Counted from the first letter of the stretch, positions 50,062-62,068 are shown. The stretch: DNA of 64,000 nt from Orrella dioscoreae (GCF_900089455.2 NZ_LT907988.1:3100001-3164000); one strand, 5' to 3'. Notes: generated by a model not told the origin, from the letters alone. A program made the numbers and translations.

Positions 50062-52653
50062 ATGCTGGAAACCTACCGTCAACACGTCGCCGAGCGCGCC
50101 GCCCTGGGCATCCCGCCGCTGCCGCTGTCCGCCAAGCAGACCGCCGAACTGATCGAACTGATCAAGAACCCGCCCGAAGGCGAGGCGCAGAATCTGGTGG
50201 ACCTGCTGACCCATCGCGTGCCTGCCGGCGTGGACGATGCCGCCAAGGTCAAGGCCTCCTACCTGGCCGCCGTGGCCCTGGGCAGCGAATCGTGTGCGCT
50301 GCTCAGCCGTGCCAAGGCAACTGAACTGCTGGGCACGATGCTGGGCGGCTACAACATCGGACCCCTGGTCCAATTGCTGGACGACGCCGACGTCGGCGCC
50401 ATCGCCGCCGACGCGCTGAAGAAGACGCTGCTGATGTTCGACGCCTTCCACGACGTGAAGGAAAAGGCCGACGCCGGCAACGCCAACGCCAAGGCCGTGC
50501 TGCAAAGCTGGGCCGATGCCGAGTGGTTCACCAGCCGTCCCGAAGTGCCTGAAAGCCTGACGATCACCGTCTTCAAGGTGCCCGGCGAAACCAACACCGA
50601 CGACCTGTCGCCCGCCCCCGACGCCACCACGCGTCCCGACATCCCCATGCACGCCCTGGCGATGCTGAAGAACAAGCGCGACGGCGCCGTGTTCCAGCCC
50701 GAGGAAGATGGCAAGCGCGGCCCGGTCGAGTTCATCACCAGCCTGAAGGAAAAGGGCCACCTGGTCGCCTACGTCGGCGACGTGGTCGGCACCGGTTCCT
50801 CGCGCAAGTCGGCCACCAACTCGGTGCTGTGGTTCACCGGCGAAGACATCCCCTTCGTGCCGAACAAGCGTTTCGGCGGCGTGTGCCTGGGCAGCAAGAT
50901 TGCCCCGATCTTCTACAACACCATGGAAGACGCGGGCGCCCTGCCGATCGAGCTGGACGTCTCCAGCATGGAGATGGGCGACGTGGTCGAGCTGCGCCCT
51001 TATGACGGCAAGGCCCTCAAGGACGGCCAGGTCATCGCCGAATTCGAAGTGAAGTCGGACGTGCTGTTCGACGAAGTGCGCGCCGGCGGCCGCATTCCGC
51101 TGATCATCGGCCGTGGCCTGACCGCCAAGGCCCGCGAAGCCCTGGGCCTTGCGCCCTCGACGCTGTTCCGCCTGCCCAAGAACCCGGTCGACACCGGCCG
51201 CGGCTACACCCTGGCCCAGAAGATGGTCGGCCGCGCCTGCGGCCTGCCGGAAGGCCAGGGCATCCGCCCCGACACCTATTGCGAACCGCGCATGACCTCG
51301 GTGGGCAGCCAGGACACCACCGGCCCCATGACCCGCGACGAGCTGAAGGACCTGGCCTGCCTGGGCTTCTCGGCCGACCTGGTGATGCAGTCGTTCTGCC
51401 ACACCGCCGCCTATCCCAAGCCCGTGGACGTCAAGACGCACCACACGCTGCCCGAGTTCATCAGCACCCGCGGCGGCGTCTCGCTGCGTCCGGGCGACGG
51501 CGTCATCCACTCCTGGCTGAACCGCATGTTGCTGCCCGACACCGTCGGCACCGGCGGCGATTCGCACACGCGTTTCCCCATCGGCATCTCCTTCCCCGCC
51601 GGCTCGGGCCTGGTGGCCTTCGCCGCCGCCACGGGCGTCATGCCGCTGGACATGCCGGAATCGGTGCTGGTGCGCTTCAAGGGCAAGCTGCAGCCCGGCG
51701 TCACGCTGCGCGACCTGGTCAACGCCATTCCGCTGTACGCCATCAAGCAAGGCCTGCTGACCGTGGCCAAGCAAGGCAAGAAGAACATCTTCTCGGGCCG
51801 CATCCTGGAAATCGAAGGCCTGCCGGACCTGAAGGTGGAACAAGCCTTCGAACTGTCGGACGCCTCGGCTGAACGGTCGGCCGCCGGCTGCTCGGTGCGC
51901 CTGAACAAGGAACCGATCATCGAGTACATCAACAGCAACATCGTGATGTTGAAGTGGATGATCGCCAACGGCTATGAAGACGAGCGCACGCTGGGCCGCC
52001 GCATCAAGGCCATGGAAGCCTGGCTGGCCAACCCGCAGCTGCTGGAACCCGATGCCGACGCCGAATACGCCGCCATCATCGAGATCGACCTGGCCGACGT
52101 GCACGAGCCCATCGTGGCCTGCCCGAACGACCCCGACGACGTGAAGACGCTGTCGGACGTGGCCGGCGCCAAGATCGACGAAGTGTTCATCGGCAGCTGC
52201 ATGACCAACATCGGCCACTTCCGCGCAGCCTCCAAGCTGCTGGAAGGCAAGCGCGACATCCCGGTCAAGCTCTGGGTGGCCCCGCCCACCAAGATGGACG
52301 CCACGCAGCTCACCGAGGAAGGCCACTACGGCGTCTTCGGCACGGCCGGCGCGCGCACCGAAATGCCGGGCTGCTCGCTGTGCATGGGCAACCAGGCCCA
52401 GGTCCGCGAAGGCGCCACGGTCATGTCGACCAGCACCCGCAACTTCCCGAACCGCCTGGGCAAGAACACCAACGTCTACCTGGGCTCGGCCGAACTGGCC
52501 GCCATCTGCTCGAAGCTGGGCCGCATCCCGACCAAGGACGAGTACATGGCCGACATGGGCGTCATCAACAAGAGCGGCGACCAGATCTACCAGTACCTGA
52601 ACTTCGACAAGATCCCCGACTACAAGGACGTGGCCGACGTAATCGAGGTCTGA
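50062..52653 (+). CDS. acnB: Aconitate hydratase B
   Basis: The 863-residue protein has AcnB order: N-terminal HEAT-like domain (1-160), swivel domain ([11 protein letters not shown] near 250), then the catalytic domains with cluster cysteines in G-S-C-M-T-N-I-G and P-G-C-S-L-C-M-G-N. It isomerises citrate and isocitrate, and in E. coli AcnB also hydrates 2-methylaconitate, which would serve the adjacent prp pathway. The ATG at 50062 has a weak Shine-Dalgarno; the promoter has the tripartite element. Confidence 0.97.
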   Translation: MLETYRQHVAERAALGIPPLPLSAKQTAELIELIKNPPEGEAQNLVDLLTHRVPAGVDDAAKVKASYLAAVALGSESCALLSRAKATELLGTMLGGYNIGPLVQLLDDADVGAIAADALKKTLLMFDAFHDVKEKADAGNANAKAVLQSWADAEWFTSRPEVPESLTITVFKVPGETNTDDLSPAPDATTRPDIPMHALAMLKNKRDGAVFQPEEDGKRGPVEFITSLKEKGHLVAYVGDVVGTGSSRKSATNSVLWFTGEDIPFVPNKRFGGVCLGSKIAPIFYNTMEDAGALPIELDVSSMEMGDVVELRPYDGKALKDGQVIAEFEVKSDVLFDEVRAGGRIPLIIGRGLTAKAREALGLAPSTLFRLPKNPVDTGRGYTLAQKMVGRACGLPEGQGIRPDTYCEPRMTSVGSQDTTGPMTRDELKDLACLGFSADLVMQSFCHTAAYPKPVDVKTHHTLPEFISTRGGVSLRPGDGVIHSWLNRMLLPDTVGTGGDSHTRFPIGISFPAGSGLVAFAAATGVMPLDMPESVLVRFKGKLQPGVTLRDLVNAIPLYAIKQGLLTVAKQGKKNIFSGRILEIEGLPDLKVEQAFELSDASAERSAAGCSVRLNKEPIIEYINSNIVMLKWMIANGYEDERTLGRRIKAMEAWLANPQLLEPDADAEYAAIIEIDLADVHEPIVACPNDPDDVKTLSDVAGAKIDEVFIGSCMTNIGHFRAASKLLEGKRDIPVKLWVAPPTKMDATQLTEEGHYGVFGTAGARTEMPGCSLCMGNQAQVREGATVMSTSTRNFPNRLGKNTNVYLGSAELAAICSKLGRIPTKDEYMADMGVINKSGDQIYQYLNFDKIPDYKDVADVIEV

Positions 52654-52706
52654 TATAGAGAGGCGGCCGCAAGTTTGCAGCCGTCTCCCTGGCTCAAGAA
52701 AGACAT

Positions 52707-52744
52707 ACGCCCCAAGGCCGGACACGGCTTGGGGCGTTTTTTTG
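52707..52744 (+). terminator. Intrinsic terminator of acnB
   Basis: ACGCCCCAAG/CTTGGGGCGT stem, extended inward by CCG/CGG, followed by TTTTTTT. Confidence 0.92.
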
Positions 52745-52796
52745 TTTGGATGACGAAATGCACCGACGTCATGCAATTCGATCCACTCGAGTTTTT

Positions 52797-52837
52797 TTCG
52801 AATAATTCGAATAATTCGAATATTTCGATGATATAGT
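52797..52837 (+). promoter_or_regulatory. Tandem 9-bp repeats and extended -10 of the toxin-antitoxin module
   Basis: Four tandem 9-bp units begin TTCGA: TTCGAATAA (52797 and 52806), TTCGAATAT (52815) and TTCGATGAT (52824). They end in TGATATAGT, an extended -10 (52829-52837), about ten bases before the antitoxin ATG. This layout fits an iteron-like operator for autoregulation. AT content is far above that of the flanks. Confidence 0.65.
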
Positions 52838-52846
52838 TTCTGCATC

Positions 52847-53377
52847 ATGCCCAAGACCATCCAGACTCCTCGTGCCAACCTGACCAAGTCCAAGTCCCCG
52901 AAAACAGCGGTCCTCCCCCCTGTTGCGGACAGACCCGCGCCGAAGACTGCGTCGGTGACCGCGCTACACGGCGGTGCCCTGCATGTCTCCGTCGAGGTCG
53001 CTCCCTTGCTGGATATCGTGCGCAAACACGTGCGCACACTGACCCAAGCCAAGGAACGAGCCATCCGAGAGGAGTTCGTCCAGATTTTCCAGTTGGCACT
53101 GCCTGCACAAGCAAGGACATCAGACCAAGCGATGTCGCAAAACACCTCCGACCCTGTGCTTACCAGCCAAGAAGCGGCGGATCTGGTAGGGGTGTCTCGC
53201 CCGTATATGGTCGCGCGTATCGATGCGGGCGACGTGGCATTGCATCGATGGGTTGGCAATCAACGGAGAGTGCTGACATCCTCCGTCCTCGCATGGCAAC
53301 AAAAAGAGCAGGCAGGCAAGCAGCGCGCAATGCAAAAGTTGGGCGCGCTACTCGACGACGAAATATTCTCCAGTTGA
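52847..53377 (+). CDS. Antitoxin with excisionase-like HTH (predicted)
   Basis: The 176-residue product has a disordered Lys/Pro-rich N-terminus (1-40), a middle helical part (about 47-90), and a C-terminal excisionase/MerR-like HTH at about 104-150: L-T-S-Q-E-A-A-D-L-V-G-V-S-R-P-Y then R-R-V-L-T-S-S-V-L-A-W. This domain is common in antitoxins paired with PIN toxins. The next gene, 8 bp on, encodes a PIN protein. The base composition is less GC-rich than its neighbours, consistent with transfer. No Shine-Dalgarno precedes the ATG, and the -10 position suggests a leaderless or nearly leaderless mRNA. Confidence 0.72.
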   Translation: MPKTIQTPRANLTKSKSPKTAVLPPVADRPAPKTASVTALHGGALHVSVEVAPLLDIVRKHVRTLTQAKERAIREEFVQIFQLALPAQARTSDQAMSQNTSDPVLTSQEAADLVGVSRPYMVARIDAGDVALHRWVGNQRRVLTSSVLAWQQKEQAGKQRAMQKLGALLDDEIFSS

Positions 53378-53385
53378 ACCGCTGA

Positions 53386-53946
53386 ATGCCGATACCCGTC
53401 ATCGCAGATGCCGATACGCTTTTTGGAGGGACCACCCGAGGTTTTCTCATTTATCTGGACTACCAAAAGCTGATCCATCTGCACTGGAGCCCGCTCATCC
53501 TTGAAGAAATGAGCCGCGCCTTGGTCACAACGGGACGCAAGATCGACCAAGCGGCCGCACAGCTCAATGAGACACTGATGCGCCAGTCGCTGCCCACTGC
53601 CGAAGTCTCTACCCCGGACGTTCAGGCGCAATTCCAAGCCGTGGCCTTCGGCATGCGGTCGATGAAGGACACTCACGTTGCGGCTTGCGCATATGCCATC
53701 CTGGCGAATCCGTACTATCCAGGCACACAGGTAGTCAGCCTGGTGACCAAGAACGTCAAGGATTTTGGCGTACAGAAGCTTGTCACTATCGGCATCGCAA
53801 TCCAAAGGCCGGATGCGTTTCTACTGGCACCCTTCCAGCAGCAACCAAGTGCAGTGGGAGCGGCATTCAGCGCATTTCGCCAATCATTGCGCTCAAATCC
53901 CACTGCGCCAGCGCTATTGCAAAAGCTGGCCGCAGATGGGCAGTAG
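53386..53946 (+). CDS. PIN-domain protein, predicted ribonuclease toxin
   Basis: A 186-residue PIN-like protein. Candidate acidic residues are Asp8/Asp10 (I-A-D-A-D-T-L), Glu40/Glu41, Asp95 (M-K-D-T-H-V-A-A-C-A) and Asp126 (T-K-N-V-K-D-F-G), in the expected order for a PIN nuclease. Linked to the HTH gene upstream with 8 bp between, likely co-transcribed. It resembles the branch of PIN proteins whose antitoxin carries an excisionase-like HTH. No upstream Shine-Dalgarno; coupling to the antitoxin stop is possible. Codon use is AT-richer than surrounding genes. Confidence 0.72.
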   Translation: MPIPVIADADTLFGGTTRGFLIYLDYQKLIHLHWSPLILEEMSRALVTTGRKIDQAAAQLNETLMRQSLPTAEVSTPDVQAQFQAVAFGMRSMKDTHVAACAYAILANPYYPGTQVVSLVTKNVKDFGVQKLVTIGIAIQRPDAFLLAPFQQQPSAVGAAFSAFRQSLRSNPTAPALLQKLAADGQ

Positions 53947-54066
53947 CGGGTAGCCGCTGCCATGCTCGCAGCTTGGCAGCAAGGCACACTGGCACTCTGA
54001 TCATCATCGTGCTTGCGAGCACAGACACGACGGCATCACCACAGATGCAGGTAGCGGGTCTCCCCG

Positions 54067-54939
54067 CTACGTCATCCCCAGCAACACCACCCCCACCACC
54101 AGCACCGCGCACCCCGCGATCCGCCAGACACCGGCGGCTTCCTTCAGCAGCACCATGCCCAGCACGGCGCCCACCATCATGGACATCTCGCGCGCGGGCG
54201 CCACGAGGCTGAGCGGCGCGCCGTCGCTCAGGGCCTGCAGCACCAGGATGTAGGACAGGGGCGAGAGCGCGCCGACGGCCAGCGCCAGGCCCCAGTGCCC
54301 GCGCATGGCGGTCCAGGCGGACTGTCGGCGGCGCAGCACATAGGGCGTCAGCATGCAGGTGCGCAGCGAGTTGGAGAACCAGTCCAGCACGATGGGCGAC
54401 ACCAGCAGCACCTTGACGCCATAGGCATCCACGACGGTGTAGCAGGCGATGAGCGCGCCCGTATAGGCGCCCCAGCGCACCCCCACCCAGGCATCGGGCT
54501 GGCGAAAACGCGCCCAGCGGCCTTGCGTGGCGATGCAGAAGATGCCGATGACCACGCACAGCATGCCCATGACCGCCGTCGTGTGCGGCGGCTCGGCCAG
54601 CAGCACGAACGCCCCGATCGAGGACAGCAGCGGGCCGGTGCCACGCGCCACCGGATAGACGACGGAAAGATCGGCCACCTGGTAGCCGCGCTGCAGGCAC
54701 AGGCTGTAGGCCAGGTGGATGGCGGCGCTGGCCACCAGCACGAGCACCGCCGGCAGGCTCCAGACCATGCCGCCGCGCCACACGTCCCAGAGCGCCAGCG
54801 GCAGGTAGATCACCGTGGCGCACAGCGCATAGGCGAATACGAAGGACGGCCCGGCCGACGCCGCCCGCTTGGCAAGCAGATTCCAGGTCGCATGGATGCA
54901 GGCGGCCAGCACGACCAACAACAAGGCGGACAACGACAT
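54067..54939 (-). CDS. EamA/DMT-family transporter
   Basis: The 290-residue product has ten hydrophobic helices in two homologous halves, as in drug/metabolite transporters, with P-V-A-R-G-T-G-P-L-L at the end of the first half and A-P-A-R-E-M-S-M-M-V-G in the second. Substrate unknown. ATG at 54937-54939. It ends about 120 bp after the PIN gene in convergent orientation, without an obvious hairpin. Confidence 0.85.
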   Translation of the reverse strand: MSLSALLLVVLAACIHATWNLLAKRAASAGPSFVFAYALCATVIYLPLALWDVWRGGMVWSLPAVLVLVASAAIHLAYSLCLQRGYQVADLSVVYPVARGTGPLLSSIGAFVLLAEPPHTTAVMGMLCVVIGIFCIATQGRWARFRQPDAWVGVRWGAYTGALIACYTVVDAYGVKVLLVSPIVLDWFSNSLRTCMLTPYVLRRRQSAWTAMRGHWGLALAVGALSPLSYILVLQALSDGAPLSLVAPAREMSMMVGAVLGMVLLKEAAGVWRIAGCAVLVVGVVLLGMT

Positions 54940-55095
54940 GAGGAAGCAGGGTCAGGAAAGGCCGGATGCAATGCGCTTGCGGCTGCATGTCATAGTAACG
55001 TCATCGTTGATACGGCCTGTGAGACTGGCGCCAGCCAGCCGCCTGTCAGCCCGCGCTCGCTACACTGGCAGCTTGCCCTGCCCGCCCCCGTCATC

Positions 55096-55986
55096 ATGCC
55101 CCCACTTCATCTGCTGCTCGCCCTGTCCGTGGTGCTCATCTGGGGCACCAACTTCGTGGTGATCAAGTGGGGCCTGGTCGACTTCCCGCCCTTCCTGCTT
55201 TCCACGCTGCGGTTCCTGCTGTCGGCCCTGCCCTGGGTGTTCTTCATCCGGCGGCCGGCCGTGCCGTGGACGACGCTGGCGGGCTTCGGCACGCTGCTGG
55301 GCGCCGGGCAGTTCGGCCTGCTGTACTGGGCCATGCAAAGCGACATCACGCCCGGACTGGCCTCGCTGGTGGTCCAGTCGCAGGTGTTCTTCACCATCCT
55401 GATGGCCATGGCGCTGGCAGGCGAACGTCCTGCGCGCCCTCAGATCGTGGCGCTGGCGCTGGCCGTGGCAGGCCTCGCCCTGGTGGGCTGGCGCAGCGTG
55501 ACGGACGCGGGCGCGGCGGTCACGCTGGTCGGCCTGGGACTGGTGCTGTCCGCGGCCTTCTGCTGGGCCTGCGCCAACACCGTCGTGCGGCGCGCCGGAC
55601 GCGTCAACATGGTGTCCTTCACGGTCTGGAGCAGCCTTTACGCGGTGGCGCCGCTCAGCCTCATCACCGTCGTCGCGGAAGGCCCCACGGCCATCGGCGC
55701 GGCGCTGAGCCACGCCAGCCTGGGCGGCTGGGCCTCCGTGCTGTGGCAGGCCGTCGGCAACACGATCTATGGCTTCGGCGCCTGGAACTGGCTGCTGTCT
55801 CGCCACCCCGCCGCCACGGTCACGCCCATGGCCCTGCTGGTGCCGGTGTTCGGCATGCTGTCCTCGGCCTTGTTGCTGGATGAATCCTTGCCCGCCTGGA
55901 AGCTGTCGGCTGCAGGCCTGGTCATCGGCGGGCTGGCGCTGAACATCTACGCCAGCCGGCTGCGCGCGTCCCTGCCCCGCCCCTGA
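55096..55986 (+). CDS. EamA/DMT-family transporter
   Basis: A second, distinct 296-residue EamA protein with ten helices. It begins L-L-L-A-L-S-V-V-L-I-W-G-T-N-F-V-V-I-K-W-G-L, the usual EamA start, and ends in a basic tail. It is similar to amino-acid or metabolite exporters (YdcZ/RhaT-like superfamily); the substrate is not clear. ATG 55096; it diverges from the other EamA gene and precedes the acnA operator by 45 bp. Confidence 0.87.
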   Translation: MPPLHLLLALSVVLIWGTNFVVIKWGLVDFPPFLLSTLRFLLSALPWVFFIRRPAVPWTTLAGFGTLLGAGQFGLLYWAMQSDITPGLASLVVQSQVFFTILMAMALAGERPARPQIVALALAVAGLALVGWRSVTDAGAAVTLVGLGLVLSAAFCWACANTVVRRAGRVNMVSFTVWSSLYAVAPLSLITVVAEGPTAIGAALSHASLGGWASVLWQAVGNTIYGFGAWNWLLSRHPAATVTPMALLVPVFGMLSSALLLDESLPAWKLSAAGLVIGGLALNIYASRLRASLPRP

Positions 55987-56030
55987 AAACCGCCCGCTGA
56001 AGCAGCGGGGCGGGTGGGTAAATTTGGTAA

Positions 56031-56051
56031 CTCTTATATAAGACACAAGAG
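56031..56051 (+). promoter_or_regulatory. Tripartite TCA operator, site 3 (acnA)
   Basis: CTCTTAT (56031-56037), ATAAGAC (56038-56044) and ACAAGAG (56045-56051). The outermost arms extend the dyad to AACTCTT/AAGAGTT. TATAAG at 56037-56042 is a likely -10. The acnA ATG is 92 bp downstream. Confidence 0.78.
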
Positions 56052-56142
56052 TTCAAATCACCCTGTCCCTCACTTACAATCAAAGGCGACGAACACGCCG
56101 CGCCTCGCGGCGGAACCGAAGGTCAACCCCACGGAGTCCATC

Positions 56143-58851
<2,709 letters not shown>

Positions 58852-58891
58852 ACCCAGCAATTCCGCGGGTCCGGCAGGATACGCGGCAGGA

Positions 58892-58919
58892 AAAACCGGG
58901 CCTCGCGCCCGGTTTTTTC
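58892..58919 (+). terminator. Intrinsic terminator of acnA
   Basis: ACCGGGC/GCCCGGT stem (58895-58901 with 58907-58913) with a five-base loop, extended by A/T pairs and followed by TTTTTT. Confidence 0.9.
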
Positions 58920-59091
58920 TTGCCTGGTCGCCATGTTTTCTTAAGCTCTTACACAATTTATTTCGAGTTTGAACGGCTTCCTTTCGTCCTCCTGAAACCG
59001 AATGCTGCTAACTTTCTCCGCGTGCCGCGATTGAAGCCCGCGGCCGCACCATCGCTCATCGAACAACGCAAAACCTTCAGCGAGAACCATC

Positions 59092-60183
59092 GTGAACTTT
59101 CCCGACCCCAGCCAGCAGCCGGAGGCCTCGTCCTTCCCGGCCGGCAATGCCTTCAGCCCCTCCGCCCCTGCCGTCCAGCCCGATGCGCCGCGCTCGGCGC
59201 CGATGCGCTTTCATGGCGACGCCGGCACATACTTCGGCATCTGGATCGTGAACCTGCTGCTCACCATCGTCACCCTGGGCATCTATTCCGCCTGGGCCAA
59301 GGTCCGCAAGCACCGCTGGTTCTACGGCAACACGGAAGTCGATGGCCACGTCTTCGAATACCACGCCACCGGCATGCAGATCTTCAAGGGCCGCCTGATG
59401 GCGCTGGGCGTCATCATCGCGACGGCAGTCGCCGGCGTGATCCACCCCTTCATCCAACTGGTCGTGCTGCTGGGCCTCCTGGTGGCGGTGCCCTGGCTGA
59501 TGAACTCGGCCATGCGCTTCCGCGCCCGCGTCACCAGCTGGCGCAACGTGCGCTTCGACTTCCAGGGCAGCTACGGCAAGGCCGCGCTGGTCTTCCTGGT
59601 GATGCCCTTCGTCGGCATGCTGACGCTGGGCCTGCTGATGCCGATGGCCACGCGCATGGCCGTGCGCTACACCGTCAACGGCCACTCGTGGGGCGGCGCC
59701 CGCTTCAACGTCAACCCCTCGCTGGGCCAGTTCTACCGCGCGGCAGGCATCGCGCTGCTGCCCGCGCTGGCCATCGGCGCCGTGCTGCTGCTGTTGGGCA
59801 CGGTGGTCCAGATGTCCATCTGGCACTTCCTCATCATGGGCGTCTACCTGGGCTTCCTGGTGGGCACGGCCTATTACGCCGGCCACGTCCTGAAGCTGTG
59901 CGTCAACGACCTGAGCATCGAGGGCGGCCACACGCTGCGCACCGATCTCTCGCCGTGGCGCCACCTGTGGATCGTCGTGTCGGGCCTCTTCGCCACGGCG
60001 TTCTCGCTGGGCCTGCTGTATCCGTGGGCACTGGTGCGCCGCCACCGCTACGTGACGCAAAGCATCACGCTGCATGCCGCGCCTGGCCTGGATGCCTTCG
60101 TTTCCTCGCACCAGGATCGCCCGGGCAGCTTCGCCAGCGAATACGGCGAGATGGAAGGCCTCAGCGGCCTGGCGCCGCTGTAA
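59092..60183 (+). CDS. DUF898 (YjgN-family) membrane protein
   Basis: The 363-residue protein has a 35-residue Pro/Ser-rich start, then DUF898 features: F-H-G-D-A-G-T-Y-F-x-I-W-I-V-N-L-L-L, G-I-Y-S-A-W-A-K-V-R-K-H-R-W-F-Y-G-N-T and about six helices. A second W-A-L-V-R-R-H-R-Y-V lies near the C-terminus, where the domain partly repeats. Function unknown. It starts at GTG 59092 with GAGAA upstream, and is followed 22 bp later by an M48 peptidase gene; this pairing recurs in proteobacteria. Confidence 0.88.
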   Translation: MNFPDPSQQPEASSFPAGNAFSPSAPAVQPDAPRSAPMRFHGDAGTYFGIWIVNLLLTIVTLGIYSAWAKVRKHRWFYGNTEVDGHVFEYHATGMQIFKGRLMALGVIIATAVAGVIHPFIQLVVLLGLLVAVPWLMNSAMRFRARVTSWRNVRFDFQGSYGKAALVFLVMPFVGMLTLGLLMPMATRMAVRYTVNGHSWGGARFNVNPSLGQFYRAAGIALLPALAIGAVLLLLGTVVQMSIWHFLIMGVYLGFLVGTAYYAGHVLKLCVNDLSIEGGHTLRTDLSPWRHLWIVVSGLFATAFSLGLLYPWALVRRHRYVTQSITLHAAPGLDAFVSSHQDRPGSFASEYGEMEGLSGLAPL

Positions 60184-60205
60184 ACCAGGACGTGCTGCTG
60201 TCGAC

Positions 60206-61267
60206 ATGAGCACTGACACGCTGGACGGCACGCACAGCGTGCTGACGGTCGCGGGGCGGCTCTTCGCCCCGCGCGCCGCGGCCCACCAGCCGGCAAGGCT
60301 GACGCTGCATCCCGATGGCCGGCTGTGGCTGCAGCATGGCGACGAATCCCGCCTCGTGGCGCCCGGCACCCTGACCTGGCCCGCGCGGCTCGACGGCCCT
60401 TCGCAGCGCATCACGCTGGAAGACGGCAGCGTCTTCGAGACCCGGGACCAGTCGCAGGCAGACACGCTGCGCCGCCGGTTGCAAGGCTCGCGCGGCGCCT
60501 ACGTCCATGGCTGGGAACGCATGCGGCCGCGCCTCATCGGCTTTGTCGTCGTGGCGCTGCTGCTGTGTTTCGGAATGATCCGCTGGGGCGTGCCTTTCGC
60601 GGCCGACCGCGTCGCGCTGCTGGTCCCGCACTCGGTGGAAGCCTTCATCGGCCAGGGCGTGATGCACTCGCTGGACACCTTCATGTCGCCCAGCAAAGCC
60701 ACGCCCGAGCAAAAAGAGACCTTGCAGGCGATCGTCGACGAGCTGGGCCGCAGCCGAGGCGACTCCGACGCCATCCCCCTCAAACTGGCGCTGCGGGACG
60801 GCGGCCGGCTGGGCGCCAATGCGCTGGCCCTGCCCGGCGGCACCATCGTCGTGACGGACCAGTTGCTGAAGCTGGCCGGCTCGCCGCAGGAACTGGACGG
60901 CGTCATCGCCCATGAAATCGGGCACATCGACGCGCGTCATGGCATGCGCCGGCTGTCGCGCGCCCTGGGCCTGGCGGCGGCCGTCATGCTGATCAGCGGA
61001 GACGCCAGCGAGTTCCTGAACCAGGCCATTGTCACTGGCACCAGCCTGCTCGACATGTCGTATTCGCGGGATTTCGAACGGGATGCCGATGCGCGTGCCG
61101 TCGCCTTGCTGCAGGCCGCGGGTCGCGATCCCCACGCCTTGGCCAGGATGCTGCGCAAGCTGGAAGACGGCCGCGATCGCGGCGACACGCCCGGCTGGCT
61201 ATCCACGCATCCGCCGACGCCCGAACGCGTGGAAGCGCTGCAGGCGCAGATCAACGGTTCACGCTGA
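60206..61267 (+). CDS. M48-family membrane metalloprotease
   Basis: A 353-residue protein with one membrane helix (about 109-127) and an M48 peptidase domain. The zinc site is H-E-I-G-H at 236-240 (His236, His240), with Glu291 in S-R-D-F-E-R-D-A-D as third ligand. The N-terminal 100 residues form a soluble domain with a beta-rich pattern. It is the second gene of the DUF898 unit and probably works in envelope quality control; this last point is inference. ATG 60206; the longer frame from 60074 overlaps the upstream gene. Confidence 0.88.
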   Translation: MSTDTLDGTHSVLTVAGRLFAPRAAAHQPARLTLHPDGRLWLQHGDESRLVAPGTLTWPARLDGPSQRITLEDGSVFETRDQSQADTLRRRLQGSRGAYVHGWERMRPRLIGFVVVALLLCFGMIRWGVPFAADRVALLVPHSVEAFIGQGVMHSLDTFMSPSKATPEQKETLQAIVDELGRSRGDSDAIPLKLALRDGGRLGANALALPGGTIVVTDQLLKLAGSPQELDGVIAHEIGHIDARHGMRRLSRALGLAAAVMLISGDASEFLNQAIVTGTSLLDMSYSRDFERDADARAVALLQAAGRDPHALARMLRKLEDGRDRGDTPGWLSTHPPTPERVEALQAQINGSR

Positions 61268-61297
61268 GCGGACGGCGAGCGCGCCGCGCCGTCCGGC

Positions 61298-62068
61298 TCA
61301 CCCGAACTGATAGGCGTCCATCGCAAGGGCGCCGTAGCTCACCTCGTCATTGAGCCGCAACGCGGGCAGGCCGCCGGCGCCCAGCGCCACGTACAAAGGC
61401 ATGAGGTGATCGTCATGCGGATGTGCCTGCATCGCGCCAGGCGCCTCGCGCTGCCAGTCCATCAACGTCTCGAGGTTGCCCTCGGCCAGATGGCGGGCGT
61501 ACCAGTCCTGGAAGGGACCCACATAGGGCAAGGGCGCAGAACCCGGCGGCTGGACGTGGCGCAGGTTGTGCGTCAGCGAGCCCGAGCCGATGATCAGCAC
61601 GCCCTCGTCGCGCAAGGGCGCCAGCAGCCGGCCCAGCGCATACTGGCCGCGGGCATCGAGCCGGGCGTCCAGCGCCAGTTGCACGACGGGGATGTCCGCC
61701 TGCGGATAGAGATAGCGCAGGGGCACCCATGCACCGTGATCCAGCGGACGGGCCGGATCGTCCTGCACGGGCAGGTCCGACTCGGCCAGCAGGCGGCGGA
61801 TCCGTGCCGCCAGCTCGGGCGAGCCGGGCGCGCCGTACTCAAGGGTATAGAGCTCGGGCGGAAAGCCGCCGAAATCATGCCAGGCTTCCTGCTGGCCCCG
61901 GGTGGACACGGCCAGGCCCGCGCCGCGCCAATGCGGCGACACGACGAGAATGGCGCGCGGCCTCTCTGGCAGGGTCTGCACCCAGGCCGCCAGGGCCGCG
62001 CCGGTACGGCCCGGCTCGACCGCCAGCATGGGCGAACCGTGGGAAACGAAGAGAACGGGGAAACGCAT
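61298..62068 (-). CDS. LigB/DODA-type extradiol dioxygenase family protein
   Basis: The 256-residue product is a full-length YgiD/4,5-DOPA-dioxygenase-like protein. Metal ligands are visible as His10 (V-S-H-G-S-P), H-W in S-P-H-W-R, D-H-G-A-W-V-P-L and the H-N-L-R-H and H-P-H-D-D-H segments. Zinc or iron members open catechol rings; the physiological substrate is unknown here. I chose ATG 62066-62068 (M-R-F-P-V-L), which has GGAG at a good distance; another ATG at 62080 adds four residues. Confidence 0.88.
   Translation of the reverse strand: MRFPVLFVSHGSPMLAVEPGRTGAALAAWVQTLPERPRAILVVSPHWRGAGLAVSTRGQQEAWHDFGGFPPELYTLEYGAPGSPELAARIRRLLAESDLPVQDDPARPLDHGAWVPLRYLYPQADIPVVQLALDARLDARGQYALGRLLAPLRDEGVLIIGSGSLTHNLRHVQPPGSAPLPYVGPFQDWYARHLAEGNLETLMDWQREAPGAMQAHPHDDHLMPLYVALGAGGLPALRLNDEVSYGALAMDAYQFG

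Noticed and set aside
50056-53259. A 1067-codon minus-strand frame opposite acnB that runs into the antitoxin gene
   Set aside because: Antisense of acnB; no similarity, and the codon pattern mirrors the real gene.
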